NCBI RefSeq assembly: GCF_018128065.1
Contig: NZ_CP072360.1
Span: forward strand, 62,001-126,000
DNA: 64,000 bases
Direction of reading: 5' to 3'
Origin: Prevotella melaninogenica
GTDB taxonomy: Bacteria; Bacteroidota; Bacteroidia; Bacteroidales; Bacteroidaceae
The notes beneath the pieces were generated by a model. It worked only from the letters and a program-made list of their open reading frames with translations. It searched no databases and was not told the DNA's origin. The position numbers and the translations under genes are program-made. This document shows positions 18,707-27,831 of the stretch, piece after piece; positions within the stretch are counted from its first letter, which is position 1, and every line of letters begins with the position of its first letter.

Positions 18707-18901
18707 ATTCGCGTATGCTTTGATACAGAAAGTCGTTTCGAGAAAAACAATAGAATAAAAAAGCTCCAATAAGTTTTCACTTACTGGAGCTTTTTATTAT
18801 TTCTCTTAAAACCTTCCTCAACAACCTTATAAAGCGGAATTACATTAGATAGTAGTGGAAAACTATCACAATAAAATTATCCTAACTGGCTTCCGTCAGG
18901 C

Positions 18902-18936
18902 ACTCCCCTCCCTTCGGAGGGGTAGGGGGAGGCTTT
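18902..18936 (-). repeat. GC-rich REP-like palindrome, family C (copy 5)
   Basis: CTCCCCTCC-CTTC-GGAGGGG hairpin with a TAGGGGGAGG half-site, inverted relative to copy 4. It ends two bases before the fabI stop codon. Confidence 0.7.
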
Positions 18937-18937
18937 A

Positions 18938-19795
18938 CTATCCGTAGATAATATTACCGTTCTCGTCCTTATACTCATCGAGACCCTTCTCGTATGTAGC
19001 CATAGCGCGAAGACTCATACCTACATTTGAGAAACCACCATCGTGGTAAAGGTTCTGCATTGTCACCTTACGGGTGAGGTCAGAGAACATTACGATACAA
19101 TAATCAGCACACTCATCAGCACTTGCGTTGCCCAATGGAGACATGCGGTCAGCAAAGTCGAAGAGCTTATCCATACCCTTCACACCAGAACCAGCAGTTG
19201 TCATTGTAGGTGACTGAGAAATAGTATTAATACGTACGTGCTTCTCACGACCATAAATATAACCGAAGCTACGACCGATACTCTCCAACAATGCCTTAGC
19301 ATCAGCCATATCATTGTAACCGTAGAAGGTACGCTGAGCAGCTACATAAGAGAGTGCAAGGATTGAACCATATTCGTTGATAGCATCCAACTTCTTAGCA
19401 CTCTGAATCATCTTGTGGAATGAAACAGCTGAGATATCGAGTGTACTATCAAGCATCTTATAGTCCAAGTCATCGTATGTACGGTGCTTACGCACGTTTG
19501 GTGACATACCGATAGAGTGCAGAACGAAGTCGATCTTACCACCCAAAACCTCCATTGAGCGCTTGAATACGTTCTCCAAGTCCTCAACGTTAGTTGCATC
19601 AGCTGGAATAACCTCGCAGTTTAACTTCTCTGACAGTGCATTTACTGTACCCATTCTTACTGCGATAGGAGTATTTGACAAAGTGATTGTTGCACCTTCC
19701 TCAACTGCTCTTTCAGCAACTTTCCATGCGATAGACATCTCGTTGAGGGCTCCAAAAATAATACCTCTTTTACCTTTTAATAAGTTGTAACTCAT
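18938..19795 (-). CDS. fabI: enoyl-[acyl-carrier-protein] reductase (NADH)
   Basis: This 285-residue short-chain dehydrogenase/reductase catalyses the last reduction of type II fatty-acid elongation. The FabI catalytic pair Tyr-x6-Lys is seen as YNDMADAK at residues 160-167, with the helper Tyr150 in LSYVAAQ. The N-terminal nucleotide-binding segment is GIIFGALNEMSIAWKVA. The C-terminus ends in DENGNIIYG, common for Bacteroidetes FabI. It is the target class of triclosan-like inhibitors. It is transcribed alone, with GC-rich palindrome copy 5 at its 3' end. Confidence 0.94.
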   Translation of the reverse strand: MSYNLLKGKRGIIFGALNEMSIAWKVAERAVEEGATITLSNTPIAVRMGTVNALSEKLNCEVIPADATNVEDLENVFKRSMEVLGGKIDFVLHSIGMSPNVRKHRTYDDLDYKMLDSTLDISAVSFHKMIQSAKKLDAINEYGSILALSYVAAQRTFYGYNDMADAKALLESIGRSFGYIYGREKHVRINTISQSPTMTTAGSGVKGMDKLFDFADRMSPLGNASADECADYCIVMFSDLTRKVTMQNLYHDGGFSNVGMSLRAMATYEKGLDEYKDENGNIIYG

Positions 19796-20045
19796 AATGT
19801 TCGTTATTCAAATTTGGTGTAAAGGTAAGCAAAAAAGGTTGATTTGCCAAGAAAATACACATAAATTACATCTAAATGCTATCCATAAGTGACAATTTGC
19901 ACCTTTTCACATTCCCTCACAAGCCGAACTAAGCAAAACACATCACCCTCTTTTCAAACTATCTTAAGCCTATTTTCAACTTCTCAGAACTATCAATATT
20001 CAAAAGACTGTCCCCCTTCTTTCACCATCAGAATTATCCTTTCTC

Positions 20046-20133
20046 AAATTATTTTCATGAAAATAATTATTTTTTTTCATGAAAGAAAATATTTCTTTTC
20101 ATGAAAATAAATTCTTCTTGTCGTGAAAATAAT
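20046..20133. repeat. 22-bp phased CATGAAAA palindrome array, family A (copy 3)
   Basis: Palindrome C positions are 20056, 20078, 20100 and 20122, exactly 22 bp apart. The 460-bp gap between fabI and the next gene contains this array and nothing else I can name. Confidence 0.85.
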
Positions 20134-20255
20134 TCCGAAGTAATAATTATCTGTAGTTGCACTGCAATGCTTTCTTATTAATTCAAGGCGTAAAATCTAT
20201 TTTATTTTATGCCCATAAGCCTATGCAGCGATGTAACCTTTCATCTCTATTTGTC

Positions 20256-20876
20256 CTACTTGTCCCTTCTAACAAGGCTACGAACCGCATATATAACGAA
20301 CATTCCAGTAGAGCCAACCAGTGCCAAAGCCATATCCTTCTGTGCATCCCACATATCACCTTGCTGACCATTATAATAGTCAGCCTCCTCTGCTGTCATG
20401 ACAATCGTCAGTAACCATTCAAATAGCTCATAAATTAAGCTACCCGTTTGAATCATCATCCATGCCATGACAACAGCAACAAACGACTGTTGTTTTACCC
20501 ATTTCCTACAAAGATAGACGAAGTAAGGGAACATCAATGCCCCAAAAGAGAAGTGTACTAACCGATCATAATGATTGCGTGGGTCATGGAAAAAACTCGT
20601 ATCAACCAAACCTAATGATACTGCCCATTCTTTATAGGGTACATAAGAATAAATGTAACGTGCGCCGATAACATGAAGAAGTGTGAAAGCAACGATACCA
20701 ATAAATGCCGACATTGGTAGCTTCTTTCTAAACACATCTATTATCAGCGGTATCAGCAATAGCACGGTGCCGATATGCTGCAATGTCTGCTCATTCGGAT
20801 AGATTGGATGAATACAAGTAATGACCGTCACAATCACTACCAACAAAACAAGCGTCAGTTTTATTCTATCTATCAT
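20256..20876 (-). CDS. DUF2238 inner membrane protein (YjdF-like)
   Basis: This 206-residue polytopic membrane protein has about six hydrophobic segments (near residues 6-24, 35-50, 57-72, 110-125, 135-155 and 180-200). The polar segment FFHDPRNHYDRLVHFSFGAL with Asp, His and Arg in a loop, followed by ELFEWL and the DMWDAQKDM segment, is typical of DUF2238. The function of the family is not known. It appears to be monocistronic, with a TATCTTTG box at 20917-20910 on the minus strand and a loosely spaced TTG. Confidence 0.8.
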   Translation of the reverse strand: MIDRIKLTLVLLVVIVTVITCIHPIYPNEQTLQHIGTVLLLIPLIIDVFRKKLPMSAFIGIVAFTLLHVIGARYIYSYVPYKEWAVSLGLVDTSFFHDPRNHYDRLVHFSFGALMFPYFVYLCRKWVKQQSFVAVVMAWMMIQTGSLIYELFEWLLTIVMTAEEADYYNGQQGDMWDAQKDMALALVGSTGMFVIYAVRSLVRRDK

Positions 20877-21225
20877 TTTATTATTATACTTTATACATTA
20901 ACAGAGGGACAAAGATAATTCTTTTTTATAAACCATACTCAAGCCTTGCACAATTCTGTCTCTATTATTAAAAAATTAGCATTTCTATTGCTTTTTTATA
21001 TAACCTTAATTCCGCAGAACAAAATCTTATAAGAAACCCAAATGCCTATGCGCTTAACGGAAGAACCCCCAAAAAGTCGAAATGACATGGTTTACCAGAA
21101 TTCATATGTATGTATCTATTTATCTAACATACTAATAATCAACAATAATTTATACGCCATATCCCTGAATCGTTACATCTTTCTTCTATTGCCCTATGGA
21201 GCTTGATAAAATTCTCACATAGGAT

Positions 21226-22359
21226 TCAATAAACGTTATATTCTTTCTTCACATCCTGCAGTAATTCCTCTTGTTTTCTTTCCTTCTTGCTCACAATAAT
21301 CTTCATTGCAAAAGGTTGAGGCAATAAAAGAAATTCTGTTCCTTCACTCATCTTATTTTTCTGACAAGGTTGTGCCTCATAAATTGAGGTAACATTATAA
21401 ACTTCAACGCCTTTTTTCTTCTTTCCGTCAAACTCTTCCTGAATATAATTAGAATAACGACAACTACTTAGGTAAAAGAAGTTATCCAATGAGCGATACT
21501 CTGCCTCAACATCAATCTGCCAATCCTTATATTGATGTCCGTATATAGCATTGATTGTTGAGCGCACAAGTGCATTAGTACGGTGCTGTACATTATAAGC
21601 CAACCCCGTAGAACGTTTTGCTCTGAGGATGACATTTTGTAGGGTATCTATACATAAATAGCCCGAATCTTTCCAATCTTTTTTCGACTTGAATAGGAGT
21701 CTTACCACATTGACACCCAAACTTTCAGACTCATTATCCACATAGAACCGATGTTCTTTCACAAATTTCTCATCCATATCAGAAACAAAGTCATGATAAA
21801 GCGTGTTTTTAAGGTTACTATAGTCACAACCAGCTGACTTATCCTTAAAGGTGATAACATTCTCCAAAGGAGAGATTTCAAAGAGTTCCTTCTTTCTTAT
21901 CAGTCCCTTACTCAAAAAGCGATATAACACCGTATCGCCCACATTCTGTGTCTGATACTCATATCTTAGAACTCCATTACTTCCATACTTCTTTGCTTTC
22001 GTCTTTACAAATTCCATCAACATGGGTTTAATCCATGCTGGCTCGCCCGCAGGACTCACGACAACTTCCGAAAGCAACTGCATACTTTGCTCCATAAACA
22101 GTGTATCAGACAATACTTTCACGCTTTCTTTCTGATAGTTTATATGCGAGATCATCAGATTATCAAAAGCAAAATCCACAACGACTCTCCCCTGTTGGTC
22201 GCTAAACGTACTCCTCACTTTCCCCATGTAGGTGGTATATACACTTGCTCTGCTCACTGGGATATTATTTGCTTTATCCCAAATAACGAACGCCTTCTGC
22301 GCAAATGAAGTCACAGAAAGACATAAAAAGACAATGCTAACGATAGTACGTTTATTCAT
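21226..22359 (-). CDS. exported protein with carboxypeptidase-regulatory-like domain
   Basis: This 377-residue protein has a signal peptide ending in SFAQ at about residue 21. Residues about 25-110 resemble the CarboxypepD_reg-like beta-sandwich (VSRASVYTTYMGKVRSTFSDQQGRVVVDF), which is common at the N-terminus of Bacteroidetes outer-membrane proteins and here is not followed by a TonB plug or barrel. The remainder is a DUF-like region I do not recognise, rich in Tyr/Lys, ending in a charged tail. It has its own promoter. The 349-bp gap on its 3' side (20,877-21,225) shows no gene. Confidence 0.7.
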   Translation of the reverse strand: MNKRTIVSIVFLCLSVTSFAQKAFVIWDKANNIPVSRASVYTTYMGKVRSTFSDQQGRVVVDFAFDNLMISHINYQKESVKVLSDTLFMEQSMQLLSEVVVSPAGEPAWIKPMLMEFVKTKAKKYGSNGVLRYEYQTQNVGDTVLYRFLSKGLIRKKELFEISPLENVITFKDKSAGCDYSNLKNTLYHDFVSDMDEKFVKEHRFYVDNESESLGVNVVRLLFKSKKDWKDSGYLCIDTLQNVILRAKRSTGLAYNVQHRTNALVRSTINAIYGHQYKDWQIDVEAEYRSLDNFFYLSSCRYSNYIQEEFDGKKKKGVEVYNVTSIYEAQPCQKNKMSEGTEFLLLPQPFAMKIIVSKKERKQEELLQDVKKEYNVY

Positions 22360-22449
22360 TTACTATATTAACTTTATTTATTTGCAAAAATCTTTTATCT
22401 TCAAGGAACTGCAAGTATCAAAACTTCAAAAGGGTTAGAACTCACCACG

Positions 22450-22480
22450 CAAAGGTATGAAAAAATAAAAGTACACACAA
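22450..22480 (-). promoter_or_regulatory. promoter of the carboxypeptidase-regulatory-like protein gene
   Basis: On the minus strand TTG (22480-22478), a 20-bp spacer and TACCTTTG (22457-22450) give a leader of about 85 nt. Confidence 0.75.
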
Positions 22481-22575
22481 TATTATCTTCTTATATTAGA
22501 TAAATTATGTACTTATAAACATATTGTATCATAACTATATACGCCCTTTTTTACCATGACATATACACGCTCATG

Positions 22576-22664
22576 AAATTATTTTCATGAAAAAAAATAT
22601 TTATCTTCATGAAAAGAAATATTTATTTTCACGACAAAAAATATTTATTTACGTGAAAATAATG
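22576..22664. repeat. 22-bp phased CATGAAAA palindrome array, family A (copy 4)
   Basis: Palindrome C positions are 22586, 22608, 22630 and 22652, exactly 22 bp apart, in the divergent gap of 666 bp upstream of etfB. No gene is seen in that gap. Confidence 0.85.
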
Positions 22665-22946
22665 CCGAGATAAGCAAATGTAACAAGATAGAATAAGCTA
22701 TAAAAGAGCTTTCTGATAGAACTTTTCCATTGGAATTAAGGGTTTTATAAATAGTAAAAAGAAGTTGCTATCCATCAACCCCTACATCAGTTTTACACTA
22801 TACGCTTAACTTTAAATCGGTTATTAGAGATTTACTTCCGCAAAAAATAAAAGTACTATTTCGTTAAACGACAACCTCTCTTCTAACTCTCATAGAATAG
22901 CTCCTAACAAACATAAACACAGTTAAGCGGTTTTTGTGCAACTTTT

Positions 22947-22978
22947 TTTGTTTATGTTGCAAAAAATCTGTACTTTTG
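22947..22978 (+). promoter_or_regulatory. promoter of etfB
   Basis: TTTG (22947-22950), exactly 20 bp, then TACTTTTG (22971-22978). This is a near-ideal Bacteroidetes promoter, about 47 bp before the ATG. Confidence 0.85.
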
Positions 22979-23025
22979 CCCTCAACCAAAACAATTGAAT
23001 ATTTAAATAACACATTATTATATTT

Positions 23026-23895
23026 ATGAGTTTGAAAATTGTAGTACTTGCTAAGCAGGTACCTGACACAAGAAATGTGGGCAAAGATGCCATGACAGCC
23101 GAAGGAACGGTAAACCGTGCCGCACTGCCTGCCATCTTCAACCCAGAAGACCTAAACGCTTTAGAGCAGGCTCTGAGACTGAAGGATCAGAACCCGGGCT
23201 CTACTGTAGGAATCTTAACCATGGGACCTCCACGTGCCGGAGAGATTATCCGACAAGGACTCTATCGTGGTGCTGATACCGGCTGGCTACTTACTGACCG
23301 TAAGTTTGCTGGCGCTGACACACTCGCTACTTCTTATGCTTTAGCGATGGCTGTACAGAAAATCGGTGATGTTGACATTATCATCGGTGGACGTCAGGCT
23401 ATCGATGGTGATACCGCGCAGGTTGGACCACAGGTTGCACAGAAGTTAGGACTCAACCAGGTTACTTACGCAGAGGAAATCCTGAAGATTGAGGATGGCA
23501 AGGCTACTATCCGCCGTCATATCGATGGTGGTGTAGAGACGGTTGTTGCTCCATTGCCAGTTCTTGTCACAGTAAACGGTACTGCTGCTCCTGCACGTCC
23601 TTGCAATGCCAAACTCGTGATGAAGTACAAGTATGCTACTTGTCCTATGGAGCGCAAAGGCGATGAACCTTGGACACAACTCTACGAGGAGCGTCCTTAC
23701 CTCACACTGAACCAGTGGTCAGTTGCCGATGTCAATGGCGACGAGGCACAATGTGGTTTGAGTGGTTCACCTACAAAGGTTAAGACTGTACAGAATATTG
23801 TCTTCCAAGCTAAGGAGAGCAAGACACTCACCGGTTCAGACGAGGATGTAGAGGGACTCATCCAAGAACTATTAGGAGAGAAGATTATTGGTTAA
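23026..23895 (+). CDS. etfB: electron transfer flavoprotein beta subunit
   Basis: The 289-residue EtfB binds AMP or FAD and, with EtfA, moves electrons from acyl-CoA dehydrogenase to a partner. Recognisable segments are LKIVVLAKQVPDTR at the start, ADTLATSYALAMAVQK, the ETF beta signature IIGGRQAIDGDTAQVGPQVA, and the C-terminal core of the family. Its own promoter precedes it, and etfA follows after 287 bp of repeat DNA. The etfB-etfA-dehydrogenase order suggests one functional unit that has been loosened by insertions. Confidence 0.94.
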   Translation: MSLKIVVLAKQVPDTRNVGKDAMTAEGTVNRAALPAIFNPEDLNALEQALRLKDQNPGSTVGILTMGPPRAGEIIRQGLYRGADTGWLLTDRKFAGADTLATSYALAMAVQKIGDVDIIIGGRQAIDGDTAQVGPQVAQKLGLNQVTYAEEILKIEDGKATIRRHIDGGVETVVAPLPVLVTVNGTAAPARPCNAKLVMKYKYATCPMERKGDEPWTQLYEERPYLTLNQWSVADVNGDEAQCGLSGSPTKVKTVQNIVFQAKESKTLTGSDEDVEGLIQELLGEKIIG

Positions 23896-23940
23896 AAAAA
23901 CGACTGAGCAACTAACCAACCGACTAACAAGTCAACCGAC

Positions 23941-24127
23941 TGACCCCTCCCCCTTACCCCTCCCCCAGAGGGAGGGGCGTAGAATGTTCTGATGCTTTAT
24001 ACATTAACTACGGACAAATTATATCGGGGAAAGCAGCTTTTGTTATTTTTAACAAAATCGCTGCACAACAGCAAGTGACACATTTCACTCCCCTCCCTTT
24101 GGGGGAGGGGTAAGGGGGAGGGGCCAG
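23941..24127. repeat. inverted pair of GC-rich palindromes with no gene between (family C copies 6 and 7)
   Basis: Copy 6 (23941-23980) has the form CCCTCCCCCTTACCCC... then GAGGGAGGGG. Copy 7 (24089-24127) is nearly its exact reverse complement. About 108 bp lie between them. After copy 7 come three GGGACCAGTT-like short repeats. The whole region separates etfB from etfA. Confidence 0.75.
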
Positions 24128-24182
24128 TTGGGACCAGTTGGGACCAGTTAGTTGGATTAGTATGTGGTCGAAGATTTGATTT

Positions 24183-25205
24183 ATGAACAACGTATTTGTA
24201 TATTGCGAAATAGAGGAAACCACCGTACAGGAGGTTTCACAGGAGCTGCTGACCAAGGGTCGCAAGCTCGCAAATGAGTTAGGTGTGGAACTCCATGCCA
24301 TCGCTGCTGGTAGTGGTATTAAGGGAAAGGTAGAAGACCAAATCCTGCCATACGGCGTAGACAAACTCTTTGTCTTTGATGGTGAGGGACTCTTCCCTTA
24401 CACATCAGCACCACACACAGACATTCTTGTAAACCTCTTCACTGAAGAGAAACCACAGATCTGTTTGATGGGTGCTACAGTTATCGGTCGTGACCTCGGT
24501 CCACGTGTGTCATCTTCATTGACCAGTGGTCTTACTGCCGATTGTACTCAGCTTGAGATTGGTGACTACGAAGATAAGAAAGCAGGTAAACGTTATGAGA
24601 ACCTGCTCTATCAGATTCGTCCTGCCTTCGGTGGTAACATCGTAGCAACCATCGTCAACCCTGACCACCGTCCACAGATGGCTACTGTACGCTCTGGCGT
24701 TATGCAGAAAGCTATTTATGAAGGTGAAGCTAAGAAAGAGGTTGTCTACCCAGACGTTACAAAGTATGTACCAGAGGTTGATTATGTGGTTAAGGTTATC
24801 GACCGTCATGTTGAGCCAGCACAGAACAACCTAAAGGAAGCATCTATCGTTATCGGTGGTGGCTATGGTGTAGGATCTAAAGAAGGCTTCGACTTACTCT
24901 TTAAGTTGGCTAAAGAACTTCATGGAGAGGTTGGTGCCAGCCGTGCTGCCGTTGATGCAGGTTGGGTAGACCACGATCGTCAGATTGGTCAGACTGGTGT
25001 CACCGTTCATCCAAAGGTTTACATTGCTTGTGGTATCTCTGGTCAGATTCAGCACATCGCTGGTATGCAGGACAGTGGTATCATCATCTCTATCAACAAC
25101 GACCCCGATGCTCCTATCAATACCATTGCCGACTATGTCATCAATGGCTCTGTTGAGGAGGTTGTTCCGAAGTTGATAAAGTATTATAAGCAGAATAGTA
25201 AGTAA
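24183..25205 (+). CDS. etfA: electron transfer flavoprotein alpha subunit
   Basis: The 340-residue EtfA carries the FAD. The N-terminal part begins NNVFVYCEIEE. The C-terminal FAD domain contains VIGGGYGVGSKEGF, GASRAAVDAGW, QIGQTGVTVHPKVYIACGIS and SINNDPDAPI, the usual family signatures. It pairs with EtfB and the acyl-CoA dehydrogenase downstream. A DUF559 gene with flanking palindromes sits between this gene and the dehydrogenase, which is probably a secondary insertion. Confidence 0.94.
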   Translation: MNNVFVYCEIEETTVQEVSQELLTKGRKLANELGVELHAIAAGSGIKGKVEDQILPYGVDKLFVFDGEGLFPYTSAPHTDILVNLFTEEKPQICLMGATVIGRDLGPRVSSSLTSGLTADCTQLEIGDYEDKKAGKRYENLLYQIRPAFGGNIVATIVNPDHRPQMATVRSGVMQKAIYEGEAKKEVVYPDVTKYVPEVDYVVKVIDRHVEPAQNNLKEASIVIGGGYGVGSKEGFDLLFKLAKELHGEVGASRAAVDAGWVDHDRQIGQTGVTVHPKVYIACGISGQIQHIAGMQDSGIIISINNDPDAPINTIADYVINGSVEEVVPKLIKYYKQNSK

Positions 25206-25228
25206 AGCCAGCTGACTGAACAACTAAC

Positions 25229-25268
25229 TGGCCCCCCCCTTGCCCCTCCCCCGAAGGGAGGGGAGTAA
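25229..25268 (+). repeat. GC-rich REP-like palindrome, family C (copy 8), left bracket of DUF559 gene
   Basis: A C-rich half-site CCCCTTGCCCC, then the hairpin CCTCCCCCGAAGGGAGGGGAG. It is nearly the reverse complement of copy 9 at 25789. Confidence 0.75.
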
Positions 25269-25359
25269 AATGCGAAAAGGGAATAAGAGGACTACTGTCG
25301 CTAAATACTTATTATCACAAGAGGCATAGCGTGTATAATCATTGACTAACTACCAACCT

Positions 25360-25755
25360 ATGACTAAAGTTAATAGAAAGAAATGCACTTACAAGACGGC
25401 TTCACCTGACAGATACCATATCCTAAAGGAATTTGCCAAGGAGAATCGGAAAGAGATGACATTAGCAGAAGAGATTCTTTGGAATGAACTGAAAGGGATG
25501 AGAGGTGACTGCCATTTCAGAAGACAACATCCAATAGGTGACTTCATTGTAGACTTTGCCTGTCTTTCACAAAACTTAGTCATAGAAGTAGATGGGGTCT
25601 ACCATAAGCAACCGCTACAAGAGGTAGATGATGAAACAAGAACAGAATATCTCAACGAAATGGGCTTTAATGTGCTTAGATTCACCAACGAAGAGATATA
25701 CACGGACATTGACAATGTGATAGAACAAATAACCGAATTTATAAACAACGAATAA
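25360..25755 (+). CDS. DUF559 Vsr-like endonuclease-fold protein
   Basis: The 131-residue DUF559 protein starts at ATG 25360; an in-frame TTG at 25342 is less likely. Family features are EEILWNEL, CHFRRQHPIGDFIVDF, LVIEVDGVYH and FNVLRFTNEEIY. These correspond to the Glu, Gln/Asp and Glu-x-Asp positions of the Vsr/PD-(D/E)XK-like core. The molecular role of the family is uncertain. The gene lies between etfA and the acyl-CoA dehydrogenase and is bracketed by two inverted GC-rich palindromes. The same arrangement is seen for the DUF559 part of the 17.8-kb gene. Confidence 0.82.
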   Translation: MTKVNRKKCTYKTASPDRYHILKEFAKENRKEMTLAEEILWNELKGMRGDCHFRRQHPIGDFIVDFACLSQNLVIEVDGVYHKQPLQEVDDETRTEYLNEMGFNVLRFTNEEIYTDIDNVIEQITEFINNE

Positions 25756-25788
25756 AAAGAGTCCCCTAACCATAGGAAATAGTACATT

Positions 25789-25829
25789 CTACTCCCCTCC
25801 CTTCGGGGGAGGGGCAAGGGGGAGGGGCC
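25789..25829 (-). repeat. GC-rich REP-like palindrome, family C (copy 9), right bracket of DUF559 gene
   Basis: CTCCCCTCCCTTCGGGGGAG hairpin, then a GGGGCAAGGGGG half-site; reverse complement of copy 8. It lies 18 bp before the acyl-CoA dehydrogenase start. Confidence 0.75.
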
Positions 25830-25847
25830 GCTTTTACATTTTTTATC

Positions 25848-27581
25848 ATGGCAAATTATTATACTGACCACCCAGAAATAGCGTTTCACTTGGAGCATCC
25901 ATTGATGAAACGCATCGTAGAACTGAAAGAGCGTAACTACGCTGATGCTGCGACACACGCTGATGCACCGGTAAACTATGAGGATGCTATCGAAAACTAC
26001 AAGCGCATCTTGGATATCACTGGTGACATTACAGCAAACATTATTGCACCTAACTCGGAGTCTGTTGACCTTGAAGGTCCACACCTCATCGACAACCGTA
26101 TGCACTATGCCAGCAAGACCTTGGAGAATATTCAAGCTACACGTCAGGCTGGATTGTGGGGTGTTTCTATGCCTCGTCGCTATGGCGGACTGAACCTACC
26201 AAACGTTGTCTTCTCTATGATGTCTGAGCTTATCGCTGCAGCCGATGCTGGTTTCCAGAATATCTGGTCACTGCAATCTTGTATCGACACCCTCTATGAG
26301 TTTGGTGACGAGGAGCAGTGTCAGAAATATATCCCACGTATCTGTGCTGGTGAGACAATGTCAATGGACCTCACCGAGCCTGATGCTGGTTCTGACCTTC
26401 AGCGTGTAATGCTCAAGGCTACCTTCGACGAAAAGGAGAACTGCTGGCGATTGAATGGTGTGAAGCGTTTCATCACCAATGGCGACTCTGACATCCACCT
26501 CGTCCTTGCACGTTCAGAAGAAGGCACACGCGATGGTCGTGGACTTTCAATGTTCATCTATGACAAGCGTAACGGCGGTGTTGACGTACGCCATATTGAG
26601 CATAAACTTGGTATCCACGGCTCTCCTACCTGCGAACTTGTTTACAAGAATGCAAAGGCAGAGCTCTGTGGTAGCAGCCGAATGGGTCTTATCAAGTACG
26701 TAATGGCATTGATGAATGGTGCTCGCCTCGGTATCGCAGCACAGTCTGTAGGTCTTGAGCAAGAGGCTTATAACGAGGGATTGGCTTACGCTAAGGACCG
26801 TGCACAGTTCGGAAAGAAGATTGTCAACTTCCCTGCTGTCTACGATATGCTCTCTCGTATGAAGGCAAAACTCGACGCAGGTCGTTCCCTCTTGTACCAG
26901 ACTGCTCGCTATGTTGATATCTACAAAGCATTGGAAGATATTGCACGCGACGAGAAACTCACTGCTGAAGAACGTCAGGAGATGAAGAAGTACACTCGCC
27001 TTGCTGATGCCTTCACACCATTGGCAAAGGGTATCAACTCTGAGTATGCTAACCAGACAGCCTACGACTCTATCTCTATCCACGGTGGTTCGGGCTTCAT
27101 TATGGAATACAAGTGTCAGCGTTTGTATCGTGATGCACGTATCTTCTCTATCTACGAGGGTACAACACAGCTGCAGGTTGTTGCTGCCGTGCGCTACATC
27201 ACTAACGGCACTTACCTTTCTATCATGAAAGAAATGCTCGAAGCTGAACTTGCTTGCGACTGCATGAAGGGTCTGCGTGAGCGTGTAGCTAAACTCGTCC
27301 AGCTCTATGAAGAAGCTGTTGAGAAGGTAAACGCAAGCGACAATCAGGATGTTCACGACTTCCTCGCACGTCGTCTTTACAATATGACTGCCGACATCAT
27401 CGGTTCTCTCCTCCTCATCGAAGATGCTGCTAAGGCACCAGACCTCTTCAAGAAATCTGCTCATGTCTTCGTTCGCATGGCTGAGGAAGAGGTTATCGGT
27501 CACACAGCTTATATCAAGGCTTTCAACGCTGAAGACCTTGAGCAGTTTAAGGCTGTGGAAGAAGAGACCGCAGAAGCGTAA
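25848..27581 (+). CDS. acyl-CoA dehydrogenase
   Basis: This 577-residue flavoprotein oxidises (or, in reverse, forms) acyl-CoA at the alpha-beta bond and passes electrons to EtfAB. Signatures are MSMDLTEPDAGSDLQ (substrate/FAD binding), VKRFITNGDSD, the middle beta domain, and QRLYRDARIFSIYEGTTQ in the C-terminal helical domain. A C-terminal extension of about 130 residues distinguishes this longer bacterial subgroup. The precise chain length is not evident. It ends in a strong terminator. Functional coupling with etfB and etfA is expected from order and family knowledge. Confidence 0.92.
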   Translation: MANYYTDHPEIAFHLEHPLMKRIVELKERNYADAATHADAPVNYEDAIENYKRILDITGDITANIIAPNSESVDLEGPHLIDNRMHYASKTLENIQATRQAGLWGVSMPRRYGGLNLPNVVFSMMSELIAAADAGFQNIWSLQSCIDTLYEFGDEEQCQKYIPRICAGETMSMDLTEPDAGSDLQRVMLKATFDEKENCWRLNGVKRFITNGDSDIHLVLARSEEGTRDGRGLSMFIYDKRNGGVDVRHIEHKLGIHGSPTCELVYKNAKAELCGSSRMGLIKYVMALMNGARLGIAAQSVGLEQEAYNEGLAYAKDRAQFGKKIVNFPAVYDMLSRMKAKLDAGRSLLYQTARYVDIYKALEDIARDEKLTAEERQEMKKYTRLADAFTPLAKGINSEYANQTAYDSISIHGGSGFIMEYKCQRLYRDARIFSIYEGTTQLQVVAAVRYITNGTYLSIMKEMLEAELACDCMKGLRERVAKLVQLYEEAVEKVNASDNQDVHDFLARRLYNMTADIIGSLLLIEDAAKAPDLFKKSAHVFVRMAEEEVIGHTAYIKAFNAEDLEQFKAVEEETAEA

Positions 27582-27606
27582 TCCGTTATTAGGATTAACA
27601 TCATAC

Positions 27607-27640
27607 AAAAGCAACCGAGCGTAATGCTTGGTTGCTTTTT
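27607..27640 (+). terminator. intrinsic terminator of the etf / acyl-CoA dehydrogenase operon
   Basis: AAAGCAACC-(G)AGC...GC(T)T-GGTTGCTTT stem followed by a T run, 25 bp after the dehydrogenase stop codon. Confidence 0.85.
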
Positions 27641-27831
27641 TCGTTGTAAAACAGCCTCTAACAAAGCAGATTAAGAGCAATTATCGACTAATCTTAAAGC
27701 TAATAGCCTTAAAACTCTGCAAAGGTAGCACAATAAATAAGGAGAAACAATGCTGAAATAATTATAAATATTAGTAGTTATCTGCCTATTTATAACTATC
27801 TTTGTCACTGTTATTAAAAGGAGAAAACAAG

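Noticed and set aside
26547..27680. 377-codon open frame antisense to the acyl-CoA dehydrogenase gene
   Set aside because: It covers a well-conserved gene on the other strand, shows no domain and has no promoter.
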